Below, one piece after another: positions 7,406 to 14,665 of a stretch of DNA of 39,203 nucleotides. A program made the translations under genes and the position numbers. Origin of the DNA: Bryobacterales bacterium (GTDB taxonomy: Bacteria > Acidobacteriota > Terriglobia > Bryobacterales > Bryobacteraceae). A model generated the notes under the pieces. The model did not search any database, was not told where the DNA came from, and saw only the letters and a list, made by a program, of their open reading frames with translations. Within the stretch, counting starts at the first letter, position 1. Each line of letters opens with the position of its first letter. The DNA lies in the NCBI GenBank assembly GCA_003167495.1, contig PMSX01000345.1, forward strand, positions 1 to 39,203. Direction: 5' to 3'.

Positions 7406-9505
7406 TTAAATAGTCCCTAGTGACAAAATTTTGACCCCTGCCGGTACTTCGTTGTGAGAAACCGGGAAGATGTTCGGTATTTGGGCTTCGACCAGCTGAC
7501 GCAGAAAATAGCGCGCTCCGGAAGAGGTAACGATCACCACCGGCATCTCGCGCCTCTCGACCTTACGCTCCAGGCGCGTCAAGATTTCGCGCACTACCTG
7601 CGGCGCCAGCGCCAGAATGCTGTTCTGTTCGCTATGCTGCACCGCCGATTCAATGGTTTGTTCCACACTGGAATCGAGGAAATACGCGGGTAGTTCACCC
7701 TTTGGATTCAAGTAGGGTTTGACGACCTGACGCCGGATGGCTTGCCGGGTATATTCCGTTAAAAGTACCGGATTGCGCGCCGTGGCGGCAGCCTCACTCA
7801 GAGCCTCTAGAATTGAGACGCCATCCCGGATTGAAACACGTTCGCGAAGCAGGTTTTGCAACACTTTCTGTATCGAACCCAATGAGAGCAGTTTGGGGAC
7901 CAAATCCTCAATGAGCTTGGGGTTCTCCTGGGTCACGCGATCGCAGAACACCTTAGCGTCCTGGCGGGAGAACAGTTCTCCCGCATAAAGGCGTACCAAT
8001 TCCGACAACTGCGTTCCCATAACATTGACGGCGTCCACCACGGAGTAGCCAGCCAAGCGCGCCGCATCTACCTTGTCGGCAGGAATCCACAGAGCCGGTA
8101 GTCCAAAAGCGGGCTCGCGCGTCGCTTCGCCTGGAAAGTTTTTGTCGGCTTTGTTCGTGGGAATGGCGAGTTCACAGCCCGGCAGCAGTTCGTAGCGCCC
8201 GATTTCGCTGCCTCGGAGCAGGATCAGGTACTCGCGGGCTTTGAGGCTCAGGTTATCGGTCACGCGTACCGGTGGCATCATGTAACCGAGCGTCGACACG
8301 AACTGGCGGCGAATGGCCGCGATGCGTTTCAACAATGGCGAAGTCTTACCGCCCGCCACCAAACCGGCTAAGCCGAGACCCACCTCGATTGCCAGCGGTT
8401 CGACCCGCAGCAAGGCTTCGAGATCCTCCTTGGGGGCGGCAGCGGCTTTGCCAGCGGCGGCAGTTTCCGTCTCATTCTTGACGTCGGCGTCAACTTTCTT
8501 ACGCTTTGCCCAGCCCGCCGCGCCGAGCCCGCCACCCAGCAAGAGAAAAGGAACGGTCGGCAGTCCGGGAAACGCGGCTAAGACGATCAGGACACCCGCC
8601 GAGAGCAGCATCGGCTCCGGTTTGCCGAACAACTGGCGGCGGAATTCCTGGCCCACCCGCACGTCGGAATTGGCGCGTGTCACAATCAAACCGCCCGAGA
8701 CGGAAATCATGAGCGCCGGTATGACGGTCACGAGGCCGTCACCGATGGTGAGAACGGTATAGGTTTCGAGCGCACGCTTCAATTCCATGCCGTGCTGCAG
8801 CACGCCGATCAGAAAGCCGGCGATGATGTTGATGGCGGTAATCAAAATGCTCGCGACCGCATCGCGCTGGGTAAAGCGCGATGCGCCATCCATCGAACCG
8901 TAGAATTCGGCTTCGGCGGCCAGCTGCTTGCGGCGGCGGCGCGCCTCGGATTCATCGATGAGGCCGGCGTTCATCTCGGCATCAATCGACATCTGCTTGC
9001 CAGGCATCGCGTCCAGAGTGAAACGGGCCGATACTTCGGAAATGCGGACCGCGCCGTGGTTGATCACAACATATTGGATCGCGATCAGAATCAGAAAAAT
9101 GACGGCGCCAATGACATAATTGCCCCCGACCACAAAATTGCCAAACGCCTCAATGACGCTGCCTGCCGCCGCCGTACCACTGTTGCCGTTGAGCAGAATC
9201 AAGCGCGCTGAACTCACGTTGAGCGCCAGGCGAAACAGCGTTAACAGCAGCAGCGCGGTAGGGAAAACGTTGAATTCAACCGGCTTCAGAATGTACATTG
9301 TCACCATCATCACGATGACGGACATCATGATGTCGACCACGATCAGCAGGTCGAGCAGCATTGCCGGAATGGGCGTGATTAAGGCGATGACAATGGCCAG
9401 CACCGCAATCGGAACCGCCATGTCGCCCAAGTCGGGCAACGAGAATTTTTTGGCGGCAGGGAGAGCCTGTGGTTGCGTGGACATCGGTGCGCTAGTGGTC
9501 GTCAA
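7406..9505 (-). CDS. flhA: Flagellar type III export gate protein FlhA
   Basis: A 699-residue export-apparatus protein. The N-terminal half contains about eight transmembrane segments and the highly conserved FHIPEP-family loop (around residues 150-250, including RISEVSARFTLDAMPGKQMSIDAEMNAG in two parts with the DAEMNAGLID motif). The C-terminal half is the cytoplasmic nonameric ring domain that docks chaperone-substrate complexes. Length matches the family (about 690). The TTG start at 9505 overlaps the flhB stop (TTGA); an ATG seven codons later (9484) is the alternative, and neither has a clear ribosome site, suggesting translational coupling. Neighbours flhB and flhF are in the usual order. 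Confidence 0.97.
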   Translation of the reverse strand: MTTTSAPMSTQPQALPAAKKFSLPDLGDMAVPIAVLAIVIALITPIPAMLLDLLIVVDIMMSVIVMMVTMYILKPVEFNVFPTALLLLTLFRLALNVSSARLILLNGNSGTAAAGSVIEAFGNFVVGGNYVIGAVIFLILIAIQYVVINHGAVRISEVSARFTLDAMPGKQMSIDAEMNAGLIDESEARRRRKQLAAEAEFYGSMDGASRFTQRDAVASILITAINIIAGFLIGVLQHGMELKRALETYTVLTIGDGLVTVIPALMISVSGGLIVTRANSDVRVGQEFRRQLFGKPEPMLLSAGVLIVLAAFPGLPTVPFLLLGGGLGAAGWAKRKKVDADVKNETETAAAGKAAAAPKEDLEALLRVEPLAIEVGLGLAGLVAGGKTSPLLKRIAAIRRQFVSTLGYMMPPVRVTDNLSLKAREYLILLRGSEIGRYELLPGCELAIPTNKADKNFPGEATREPAFGLPALWIPADKVDAARLAGYSVVDAVNVMGTQLSELVRLYAGELFSRQDAKVFCDRVTQENPKLIEDLVPKLLSLGSIQKVLQNLLRERVSIRDGVSILEALSEAAATARNPVLLTEYTRQAIRRQVVKPYLNPKGELPAYFLDSSVEQTIESAVQHSEQNSILALAPQVVREILTRLERKVERREMPVVIVTSSGARYFLRQLVEAQIPNIFPVSHNEVPAGVKILSLGTI

Positions 9506-10557
9506 AGCAATTTACGGCCCATCAGCCGGTAAACATAAGCCAGAATTTCGGCGATGGCCTTATAGAACTCGGGCGAAATGGCGCTGCCCACCTCGACAGC
9601 GCTATAGAGAGCGCGCGCGAGCGGCGGATTCTCAACCACCGGAACTTCGTTTTCGACCGCGACTTGCCGGATGCGCAGCGCCAGCCAATTCTTTCCCTTA
9701 GCCACAACAACGGGCGAGGCCATCGTCTTACTGTCAAAACGGATGGCTACGGCAAAGTGGGTAGGGTTGACGATGACCGCGGTCGCTTGCGGGACCTGCT
9801 GCATCATACGGCGCCGCAGCACCTCGCGGCGCAATCTGCGAATGCGCTGCTTGACGTGGGGATCACCTTCGTTGCGCTTGTTCTCTTCTTTGATCTCCTG
9901 CTTGCTCATGCGCAGAGTTTTCATTTGCCGGCGGTAATTCTGAAACAGATCAAAGGCGCCAAAGACGATAAACAGCGCCGCCGCCTTCCACAGCAAGCTA
10001 TCGATCGCAGCGCCCACCTGCGCGGCCGCGACGCGGACACTTTCGAGCGGCAAGCGCAGCATAAGTTCGGCATGCGAAGCGAGAAACGAACGCAGGAAAA
10101 GACCCAGAACCACGATCAACACCGACGCTTCACCCACAGCTTTCAGATTCTGCGCCGGTAAATCTTTCAGCCGCGCCAGCGGATTCAAGCGGTTGAATTG
10201 CGGCGCCAATTTAGCGAGGTTAAAACCAAAGCGCGTGATCGCCAACTGCGCGGCAAGCGTTGCGAAAAACAGCGCCGCTCCGAGCGCGAGCAGCGGGGTA
10301 AGCGTCTCAAAGAACAAGCCGCGCAGCAGTGCAGGCCAAGCGAGCAGGCTGATCTCACCCGTCAACGCTGTTTGGTACAGGCGGACGACCGCCCGGCCGA
10401 GCCCTGTGATCCAGGCCGGAAGCAGATTGCCGATCAGTGAGACGAAGACGAGGAATTGGACGGCGCTGAGCACTCCTCTCGAAGAAAGAAACTGCCCGTC
10501 CTCCCGCGCCTTCTTCAGGCGCTGCAGTGTCGGTTTTTCGCTCTTCTCGCCTGCCAT
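9502..10557 (-). CDS. flhB: Flagellar export switch protein FlhB
   Basis: A 351-residue export-gate protein that switches secretion from rod/hook to filament substrates. It has a charged N terminus (EKPTLQRLKKAREDGQFLSS, typical of FlhB/YscU), four membrane segments between residues 30 and 205, and a cytoplasmic tail. The autocleavage motif NPTH is intact at residues 264-267, within TAVIVNPTHFAVAIRF. The tail ends near residue 351 without the long extension seen in some species. It starts at ATG 10557, 12 bp after fliR, and overlaps flhA by four bases. It should interact with FliK, encoded at the head of the same gene string. Confidence 0.97.
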   Translation of the reverse strand: MAGEKSEKPTLQRLKKAREDGQFLSSRGVLSAVQFLVFVSLIGNLLPAWITGLGRAVVRLYQTALTGEISLLAWPALLRGLFFETLTPLLALGAALFFATLAAQLAITRFGFNLAKLAPQFNRLNPLARLKDLPAQNLKAVGEASVLIVVLGLFLRSFLASHAELMLRLPLESVRVAAAQVGAAIDSLLWKAAALFIVFGAFDLFQNYRRQMKTLRMSKQEIKEENKRNEGDPHVKQRIRRLRREVLRRRMMQQVPQATAVIVNPTHFAVAIRFDSKTMASPVVVAKGKNWLALRIRQVAVENEVPVVENPPLARALYSAVEVGSAISPEFYKAIAEILAYVYRLMGRKLL

Positions 10558-10569
10558 AGACCCGGTGGC

Positions 10570-11334
10570 TTACCTTTCGAACAGCGGCGCCACCAGCCGC
10601 CCCGCGTACGCCAGATAAAGACCCGGAACGATCTTGAGCAGGGCGGCCAATCCCGCTAGCGTGAGTAGCATTTTGAGCGGCGCTGCGCTGTTGCCCAGAT
10701 GCAAGGAACTACTCAGCCGGCCCACCAGAGCGATCGCAAGCTCCGTCAACAAGAGAAGCCCTAATACCGGGAACGCCAACCGCAAGCCGAGTGTGAAGAC
10801 GTTTGCCCCTAACGCAACCACCGTCGCGACCAGCGTGCGTGTCAACACGAATTGGCCCGGCGGATGGACCTCCAAACTTAACGCGAGCGCGCGCAGCATC
10901 TGGCCATCCAACCCAAAGGCGAAAAACAGCAAGCCGCCCGTTAGCCGCGCGACCACCTGCAAAACATCGGAATCGGCCTGGGTCGTTGGATCGACCACGG
11001 ACGCATAGCCGTAGCCGGCCTGTAAGCCAATCAGTTGGGCGGCCAGTGTCAGGGCCTCGGCAAGAAACCCTACCAGCAAGCCCGCCGCCAACCCGAAGGC
11101 AGCTTCGCCGGCGAGCCAAACGGCAAACATTCCAGTGGTGGCGAGGCGGACGTCGACATCCGGCCAGTGCGAAAACAGCGCCAGCGCCGCCGCGACGGCG
11201 AAAGCCGCGCGCGCTATGGCCGGCGTGGCGTCGCGCGCCGGAAAGGGAAGAAAGAAGAACACTCCGGCAACACGCGCCAGCACCAGCCCGAAGGCCAGTG
11301 GTAGTCCAGCGGGAATGCTCAGTTGCGGCACCAT
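10570..11334 (-). CDS. fliR: Flagellar export gate protein FliR
   Basis: A 254-residue integral membrane protein of the FliPQR export gate in the centre of the basal body. Six hydrophobic segments can be seen. The ARVAGVFFFLPFPARDATPAIARAAFAVAAALAL opening and the AAQLIGLQAGYGYASVVDPTTQ segment, split by a membrane helix, are characteristic of the FliR/SpaR family. Length is normal (about 260). The ATG at 11334 follows fliQ by 15 bp and flhB starts 12 bp after its stop. The order fliO-fliP-fliQ-fliR-flhB-flhA is the standard export-gate operon. Confidence 0.95.
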   Translation of the reverse strand: MVPQLSIPAGLPLAFGLVLARVAGVFFFLPFPARDATPAIARAAFAVAAALALFSHWPDVDVRLATTGMFAVWLAGEAAFGLAAGLLVGFLAEALTLAAQLIGLQAGYGYASVVDPTTQADSDVLQVVARLTGGLLFFAFGLDGQMLRALALSLEVHPPGQFVLTRTLVATVVALGANVFTLGLRLAFPVLGLLLLTELAIALVGRLSSSLHLGNSAAPLKMLLTLAGLAALLKIVPGLYLAYAGRLVAPLFER

Positions 11335-11349
11335 CGCGAGGCGTTCCCG

Positions 11350-11619
11350 TCAATGCGCAAATTTCGCCAGATCGTGCATGACGGACATGGCATAACCCGA
11401 GGCGCGGTTCAACATCCAGGGCATCAAGAACAGAAAGCCGCCCAGGCAGGCAGTCAGACGTGGCACCGTGCTAAAGACCTGATCTTGCAGAGATGTGGCG
11501 ATCTGGATGATGTTGATCACAATGCCCAGCACAAAGGAAATCAATAGCAGCGGCGCGGCAATAAAGAAAGCCGCCAGCAACGCGTCGCTTACCACATGGA
11601 TGGCCAGTTGAGGTGTCAA
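11350..11619 (-). CDS. fliQ: Flagellar export gate protein FliQ
   Basis: An 89-residue protein with two transmembrane helices (about residues 14-38 and 55-72), the expected form of FliQ, which stacks around FliP/FliR in the export gate. The conserved PLLLISFVLGIVINIIQ stretch followed by ATSLQDQ is typical for the family. The start is TTG at 11619, supported by AGGAG eight bases upstream. It is 102 bp after fliP, the longest gap in this part of the string; I see no promoter or hairpin in that gap. Confidence 0.94.
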   Translation of the reverse strand: MTPQLAIHVVSDALLAAFFIAAPLLLISFVLGIVINIIQIATSLQDQVFSTVPRLTACLGGFLFLMPWMLNRASGYAMSVMHDLAKFAH

Positions 11620-11721
11620 TTTAAAAGCTCCTGCTCACAGAAGTTGTAAGAACTCCTGCCTAGTCCATCGGAAGAAAGGGCTGACCACTGTACGGCGGCG
11701 CGCAACTATTTCGGCTGCCGA

Positions 11722-12534
11722 TCAGGAACCAAGAAACGTTTTCATGAGAGAGCCGATAACCAGATTCCAGCCATCCACCAACACAAAAAGCAGAATCTTA
11801 AACGGCGCCGATACCATGGCCGGCGGCAGTTGCATCATGCCGATCGAGAGCGTGACGGAGGCAACCGCGATGTCGATGACGAGAAACGGCAAAAATAGCA
11901 CGGCGCCAATTTGAAAGCCCGTTTTCAACTCCGACAGGATATAGGCGGGGATCAGTATTTTGAGACTCAAATCAGCGGCATGGCGCGGCGCGGGCTCGTG
12001 GCCGATTTCGAGAAAGAGCTGGATATCGCGCTCCCGCGCAAAGCGCAGGAGAAATGTCCGCAACGGGGCCGCACCCTGGTCAAAGGCTTCGGCGGCGCCG
12101 ATTTGGCCTTTTTCGAGCGGCTCCCAAGCGCGCGTGTACATCTCCGAAAAAACCGGCTCCACAATAAGCAAGGAAAGGAACAGCGCGAGTCCGGCGAGCA
12201 CCTGATTGGAAGGCGCCGTCTGCGTTCCCAGCGCCTGGCGAAGGAAGTGCAAGACAAGCGAAATGCGCAGGAAAGGCGTGATGCACACCATCACGGCAGG
12301 CAGCAGGCTGAGCAGCGTGAGGCCGAGAGCAATCTGCAAAGGCGCCGAAAGCGCGACGCCATGACCGGAAGCGCCAGCCGTCACGCCGAGCGAATCAAGC
12401 AGGCTGGCCGGAGCGGCTGCGCGCGACGATACGTCGAAGAACAGCAGTGGGGCGAAAATGCGAGTGGCCGCAACAACCCGCGTCAGCTGGGAGCAGAGCC
12501 GGGAGCAGAGCGGCCCGCGGCGCGGGCCACTCAT
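11722..12534 (-). CDS. fliP: Flagellar export gate protein FliP
   Basis: A 270-residue export-gate protein that forms the pentameric core with FliR. The start is placed at ATG 12534, which overlaps the fliO stop by four bases (ATGA). The open frame continues further upstream, but that stretch is Arg-rich, unlike FliP, and lies within fliO. Residues about 15-40 form a signal-like hydrophobic segment, as in other FliP proteins. Then come the conserved LLPAVMVCITPFLRISLVLHFLRQALG region (in two parts around a Thr-Pro), ending in the last helices with FLVIDIAVASVTLSIGMMQLPP. A 12-bp direct duplication near the start gives the CSRLCSQL repeat. Length and order fit the family. Confidence 0.95.
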   Translation of the reverse strand: MSGPRRGPLCSRLCSQLTRVVAATRIFAPLLFFDVSSRAAAPASLLDSLGVTAGASGHGVALSAPLQIALGLTLLSLLPAVMVCITPFLRISLVLHFLRQALGTQTAPSNQVLAGLALFLSLLIVEPVFSEMYTRAWEPLEKGQIGAAEAFDQGAAPLRTFLLRFARERDIQLFLEIGHEPAPRHAADLSLKILIPAYILSELKTGFQIGAVLFLPFLVIDIAVASVTLSIGMMQLPPAMVSAPFKILLFVLVDGWNLVIGSLMKTFLGS

Positions 12535-12854
12535 GAGCGAGCTCCGCTGGCGACCGAAAGGGCTTCCCCAGCCGAAAGGGCTTCCCGAGAGGGTTCGGCC
12601 AAATCCGCCAGCGTGCTGCAGCCGCCCGGTGACACCGCCACCACGAGCAACCGTCCGGCGCAGGCGACCAAATGCAACGAGTGCTGCCCGGTCAGCGAAA
12701 CGCGTTCGACAACGCGCAATTGTTTGGGCGCGCGGCCAGCGCGCGGCGCGGCCACGCTCAGCGCAAGTGTGGCCAAGCCTTTGCGGCGTGCCAGCCACAA
12801 GAGCCCGCAGAGCAGCGTCAGGACAAGAGAAACAGCCACGGCAGGAGGCAACAT
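12531..12854 (-). CDS. fliO: Flagellar export-apparatus assembly protein FliO
   Basis: A 107-residue protein with one N-terminal transmembrane helix (about residues 3-22, AVAVSLVLTLLCGLLWLARR) and a small cytoplasmic domain. The domain contains LRVVERVSLTGQHSLHLVACAGRLLVVAVSPGG read in two parts, which matches the FliO/YscC-like beta fold (VExxxL..Q.L.lV...g..lllG). FliO helps assemble the FliP ring and is poorly conserved, so the call relies on this core plus position directly before fliP. Its C terminus carries an 18-bp tandem duplication (EALSAG/EALSVA). The stop overlaps the fliP start. Confidence 0.85.
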   Translation of the reverse strand: MLPPAVAVSLVLTLLCGLLWLARRKGLATLALSVAAPRAGRAPKQLRVVERVSLTGQHSLHLVACAGRLLVVAVSPGGCSTLADLAEPSREALSAGEALSVASGARS

Positions 12855-12864
12855 TTTTTTCCCT

Positions 12865-14133
12865 TTAGTGGATCAATTGCATCAAATCTTGATCAATGTT
12901 GTTCGCCGTCGAAATAACGCGCGAACTCGCCTGATAAGCGCTTTGATAGACGATCAAGTTGGTGAATTGCGTCGCCATATCAACGTTCGAACTCTCGAGC
13001 GACCCGCCCAGAATCTGGCCGCGGCCGCCGGTCTGGGGCGCTCCAACAGCGGGACTAGCCGTCAGCGTCGAGGCGGCGAAATTGTTATTGCCCACACTTT
13101 GCAGGGAAGTGGGATTCTGGATGGCGGCCATCGCCAATTGCGCTTCAATGGTTTGCTGGCCGTTCGAGTAGGTCGCCACCACCTGTCCGCCCGTTTGAAT
13201 GGCAACCGAGTTCAATTGTGCCGGCTGACTGCCGTCCTGCGTCGAGGAAGCGAGACTCGAAGTTTGCGCGTAATCGGTGAGTTGCCCGGTGCCGCTCGAG
13301 TCGAACAGCCCCCACTTCATACTCATGTTGGCCGCGCCATCCGCCAGTCCGTTGATATTGACTGCGACCGGCGCCGTGCCGCCCGCCGTGCTGAGCGTAC
13401 CGTTGGAATTGAAGGTCACAGTGCCGGGAGCCGCCAGCAACGATTGTTGGGTGCCTGCTGCTCCGCCCGTCAGATCGCCGCCGGGAATCGTGACGTCATA
13501 ACTCCAGGTATTTGGCGAGGTGGCACTTTGGGTAAATGTGATGGTCAGGTTATGGGTGTTGCCGAGCGAGTCCACCACCTGCACGGGCGCCGAGAAGGTG
13601 TTGGTTGTCGCGCCAGAGGCCGCCTGCGGGTCGAGATTGGCGGTGATCGAGAAATTCTGCGTTGCCGTCGGCGGAAGTGTTGTGCCGGCAGGAAGCACAA
13701 TGTCGCCCGTGGGCCCCGACGTGTTAATGGTGCCGTTCGCCGAAACCATCCACCCTTGCACGTCTTCGCCGGTCTGTGTTTGCAGAACGCCGGCTGAGTT
13801 TTGCGTAAAGTTGCCGTCGCGCGTGAACAATTGCTGATTGCTCGCGCTATTCACCACAAAAAAGCCGTTGCCTTGAATCGCGGCGGAAAGGGGAGCAGTG
13901 CTCGATTGGAGGGCGCCTTGCGTAAAGTTCTGATTGTTAATAGGTACGCTGACTCCGAGACCGGTCTGGGAGTTGCTAAGACTGCCCAGAGATTGGCTGA
14001 ATAGATCTTTGAAATCGACGTCGCTACCCTTGAAACCGTCGGTATTCATATTGGCCAGATTGTTACCTGTGGTATTGATCGCGTCAGACTCTGCCTGTAA
14101 GGACGAAAGCGCGATAGAAAAAACGCTCGACAT
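12865..14133 (-). CDS. flgE: Flagellar hook protein FlgE
   Basis: A 422-residue hook subunit. The start at ATG 14133 gives the family N terminus MSSVFSIALSSLQAESDAIN with the ANMNTDGFKGSDVDF motif (ANxxTxGFK) that follows. A GGAAGGGA ribosome site lies upstream; the in-frame GTG at 14199 would add an unlikely leader peptide. The C terminus has the LESSNVDMATQFTNLIVYQ and YQASSRVISTANNIDQDLM helices typical of hook proteins. The middle is a Gly/Thr/Ala/Ser-rich variable domain. It lies between flgD and fliO. FlgE forms the universal joint, capped by FlgD during assembly and length-controlled by FliK. Confidence 0.95.
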   Translation of the reverse strand: MSSVFSIALSSLQAESDAINTTGNNLANMNTDGFKGSDVDFKDLFSQSLGSLSNSQTGLGVSVPINNQNFTQGALQSSTAPLSAAIQGNGFFVVNSASNQQLFTRDGNFTQNSAGVLQTQTGEDVQGWMVSANGTINTSGPTGDIVLPAGTTLPPTATQNFSITANLDPQAASGATTNTFSAPVQVVDSLGNTHNLTITFTQSATSPNTWSYDVTIPGGDLTGGAAGTQQSLLAAPGTVTFNSNGTLSTAGGTAPVAVNINGLADGAANMSMKWGLFDSSGTGQLTDYAQTSSLASSTQDGSQPAQLNSVAIQTGGQVVATYSNGQQTIEAQLAMAAIQNPTSLQSVGNNNFAASTLTASPAVGAPQTGGRGQILGGSLESSNVDMATQFTNLIVYQSAYQASSRVISTANNIDQDLMQLIH

Positions 14134-14144
14134 AAATTGATTCC

Positions 14145-14192
14145 CTTCCTGATTTGCTGATCTTGGTTTGCTGACTTGGTTACATAAGCTTT
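14145..14192 (-). repeat. Degenerate direct repeat in the flgD-flgE spacer
   Basis: On the minus strand the spacer contains two close copies of a 14-15 bp unit, roughly GTCAGCAAACCAAG then ATCAGCAAATCAGG, preceded by a partial GTAACCAA copy. The spacer holds no gene or clear promoter. The repeats resemble in composition those in the flgD/fliK and flgF/flgG spacers. Confidence 0.6.
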
Positions 14193-14212
14193 GGCGCACA
14201 AAGCGAGAAGGC

Positions 14213-14572
14213 TTAGCCGCCTGAGACAGTGCCCGTCGGAGTCGTGCCCGTTGCCGGGGTTGTGGTCGTGGACGGTGCCGCTACTACCGTGCCGCCGGAC
14301 GGCACATAGCCCAGGTCTTTGTTACTGATGGCATCGACATCCTGCCGTACGCCCAGGTTCTGTTCTACATCGCTGAATGTCGCCAGCTGCGTAACGAACG
14401 CGGTACCCTCTACGGGCTGGGTCGGGTCCTGATTCTGCAATTGAGCGACGAGCAATTGCAAAAACGTCTGCTGGCTGGCGAGTGAGTTCGAGGAACTCAC
14501 GGCTGCGGCGGCGGCTGTGGCGGTTGTGGACGGCGTCGTCGAAGACGGAAGTGTACTACCTATCGATGCCAT
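14213..14572 (-). CDS. flgD: Hook-cap scaffolding protein FlgD, minimal form
   Basis: A 119-residue protein needed for hook assembly. The conserved FlgD N-terminal core lies at about residues 33-85: QQTFLQLLVAQLQNQDPTQP, then a FVTQLATFSDVEQ motif. After residue 90 there is only a Thr/Pro/Gly-rich tail (STTTTPATGTTPTG). The Ig-like and Tudor domains found in the usual protein of about 220-230 residues are missing. The reading frame closes normally with TAA directly before the flgE leader, so this is a natively short form or an old truncation. The ribosome site AAGGAGAA precedes the ATG at 14572. It lies between fliK and flgE, the usual place. Confidence 0.9.
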   Translation of the reverse strand: MASIGSTLPSSTTPSTTATAAAAAVSSSNSLASQQTFLQLLVAQLQNQDPTQPVEGTAFVTQLATFSDVEQNLGVRQDVDAISNKDLGYVPSGGTVVAAPSTTTTPATGTTPTGTVSGG

Positions 14573-14612
14573 AATTTGGTTCTCCTTACTGAAGTTGAAT
14601 TGGAATTTGTCT

Positions 14613-14665
14613 TGTTTGTTACTCTGCCGGTTTGTTACCCAGGCGTTTGTTACTTAGTTTTGTTA
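14613..14665 (-). repeat. Four GTAACAAAC-type repeats spanning the fliK stop
   Basis: The unit (+ strand GTTTGTTAC) occurs at 14613-14621, 14629-14637 and 14644-14652, and with one extra T at 14656-14665. On the minus strand each copy reads GTAACAAA and contains the triplet TAA; the copy at 14656-14665 contains the actual fliK stop codon. Spacing is 12-16 bp. The segment is otherwise non-coding between fliK and flgD. Confidence 0.8.

Noticed and set aside
12535-12798. N-terminal extension of FliP
   Set aside because: In frame, but lies inside fliO and is Arg/Gly-rich; the ATG at 12534 with the ATGA overlap is a better start.
11911-13797. A 628-codon open frame on the + strand
   Set aside because: It is antisense to fliP, fliO and flgE, has Arg-rich, family-less composition, and results from codon bias in GC-rich genes.
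14134-14199. N-terminal extension of FlgE from a GTG
   Set aside because: Family N terminus begins at the ATG 14133 with a ribosome site; the extension covers the repeat-bearing spacer.
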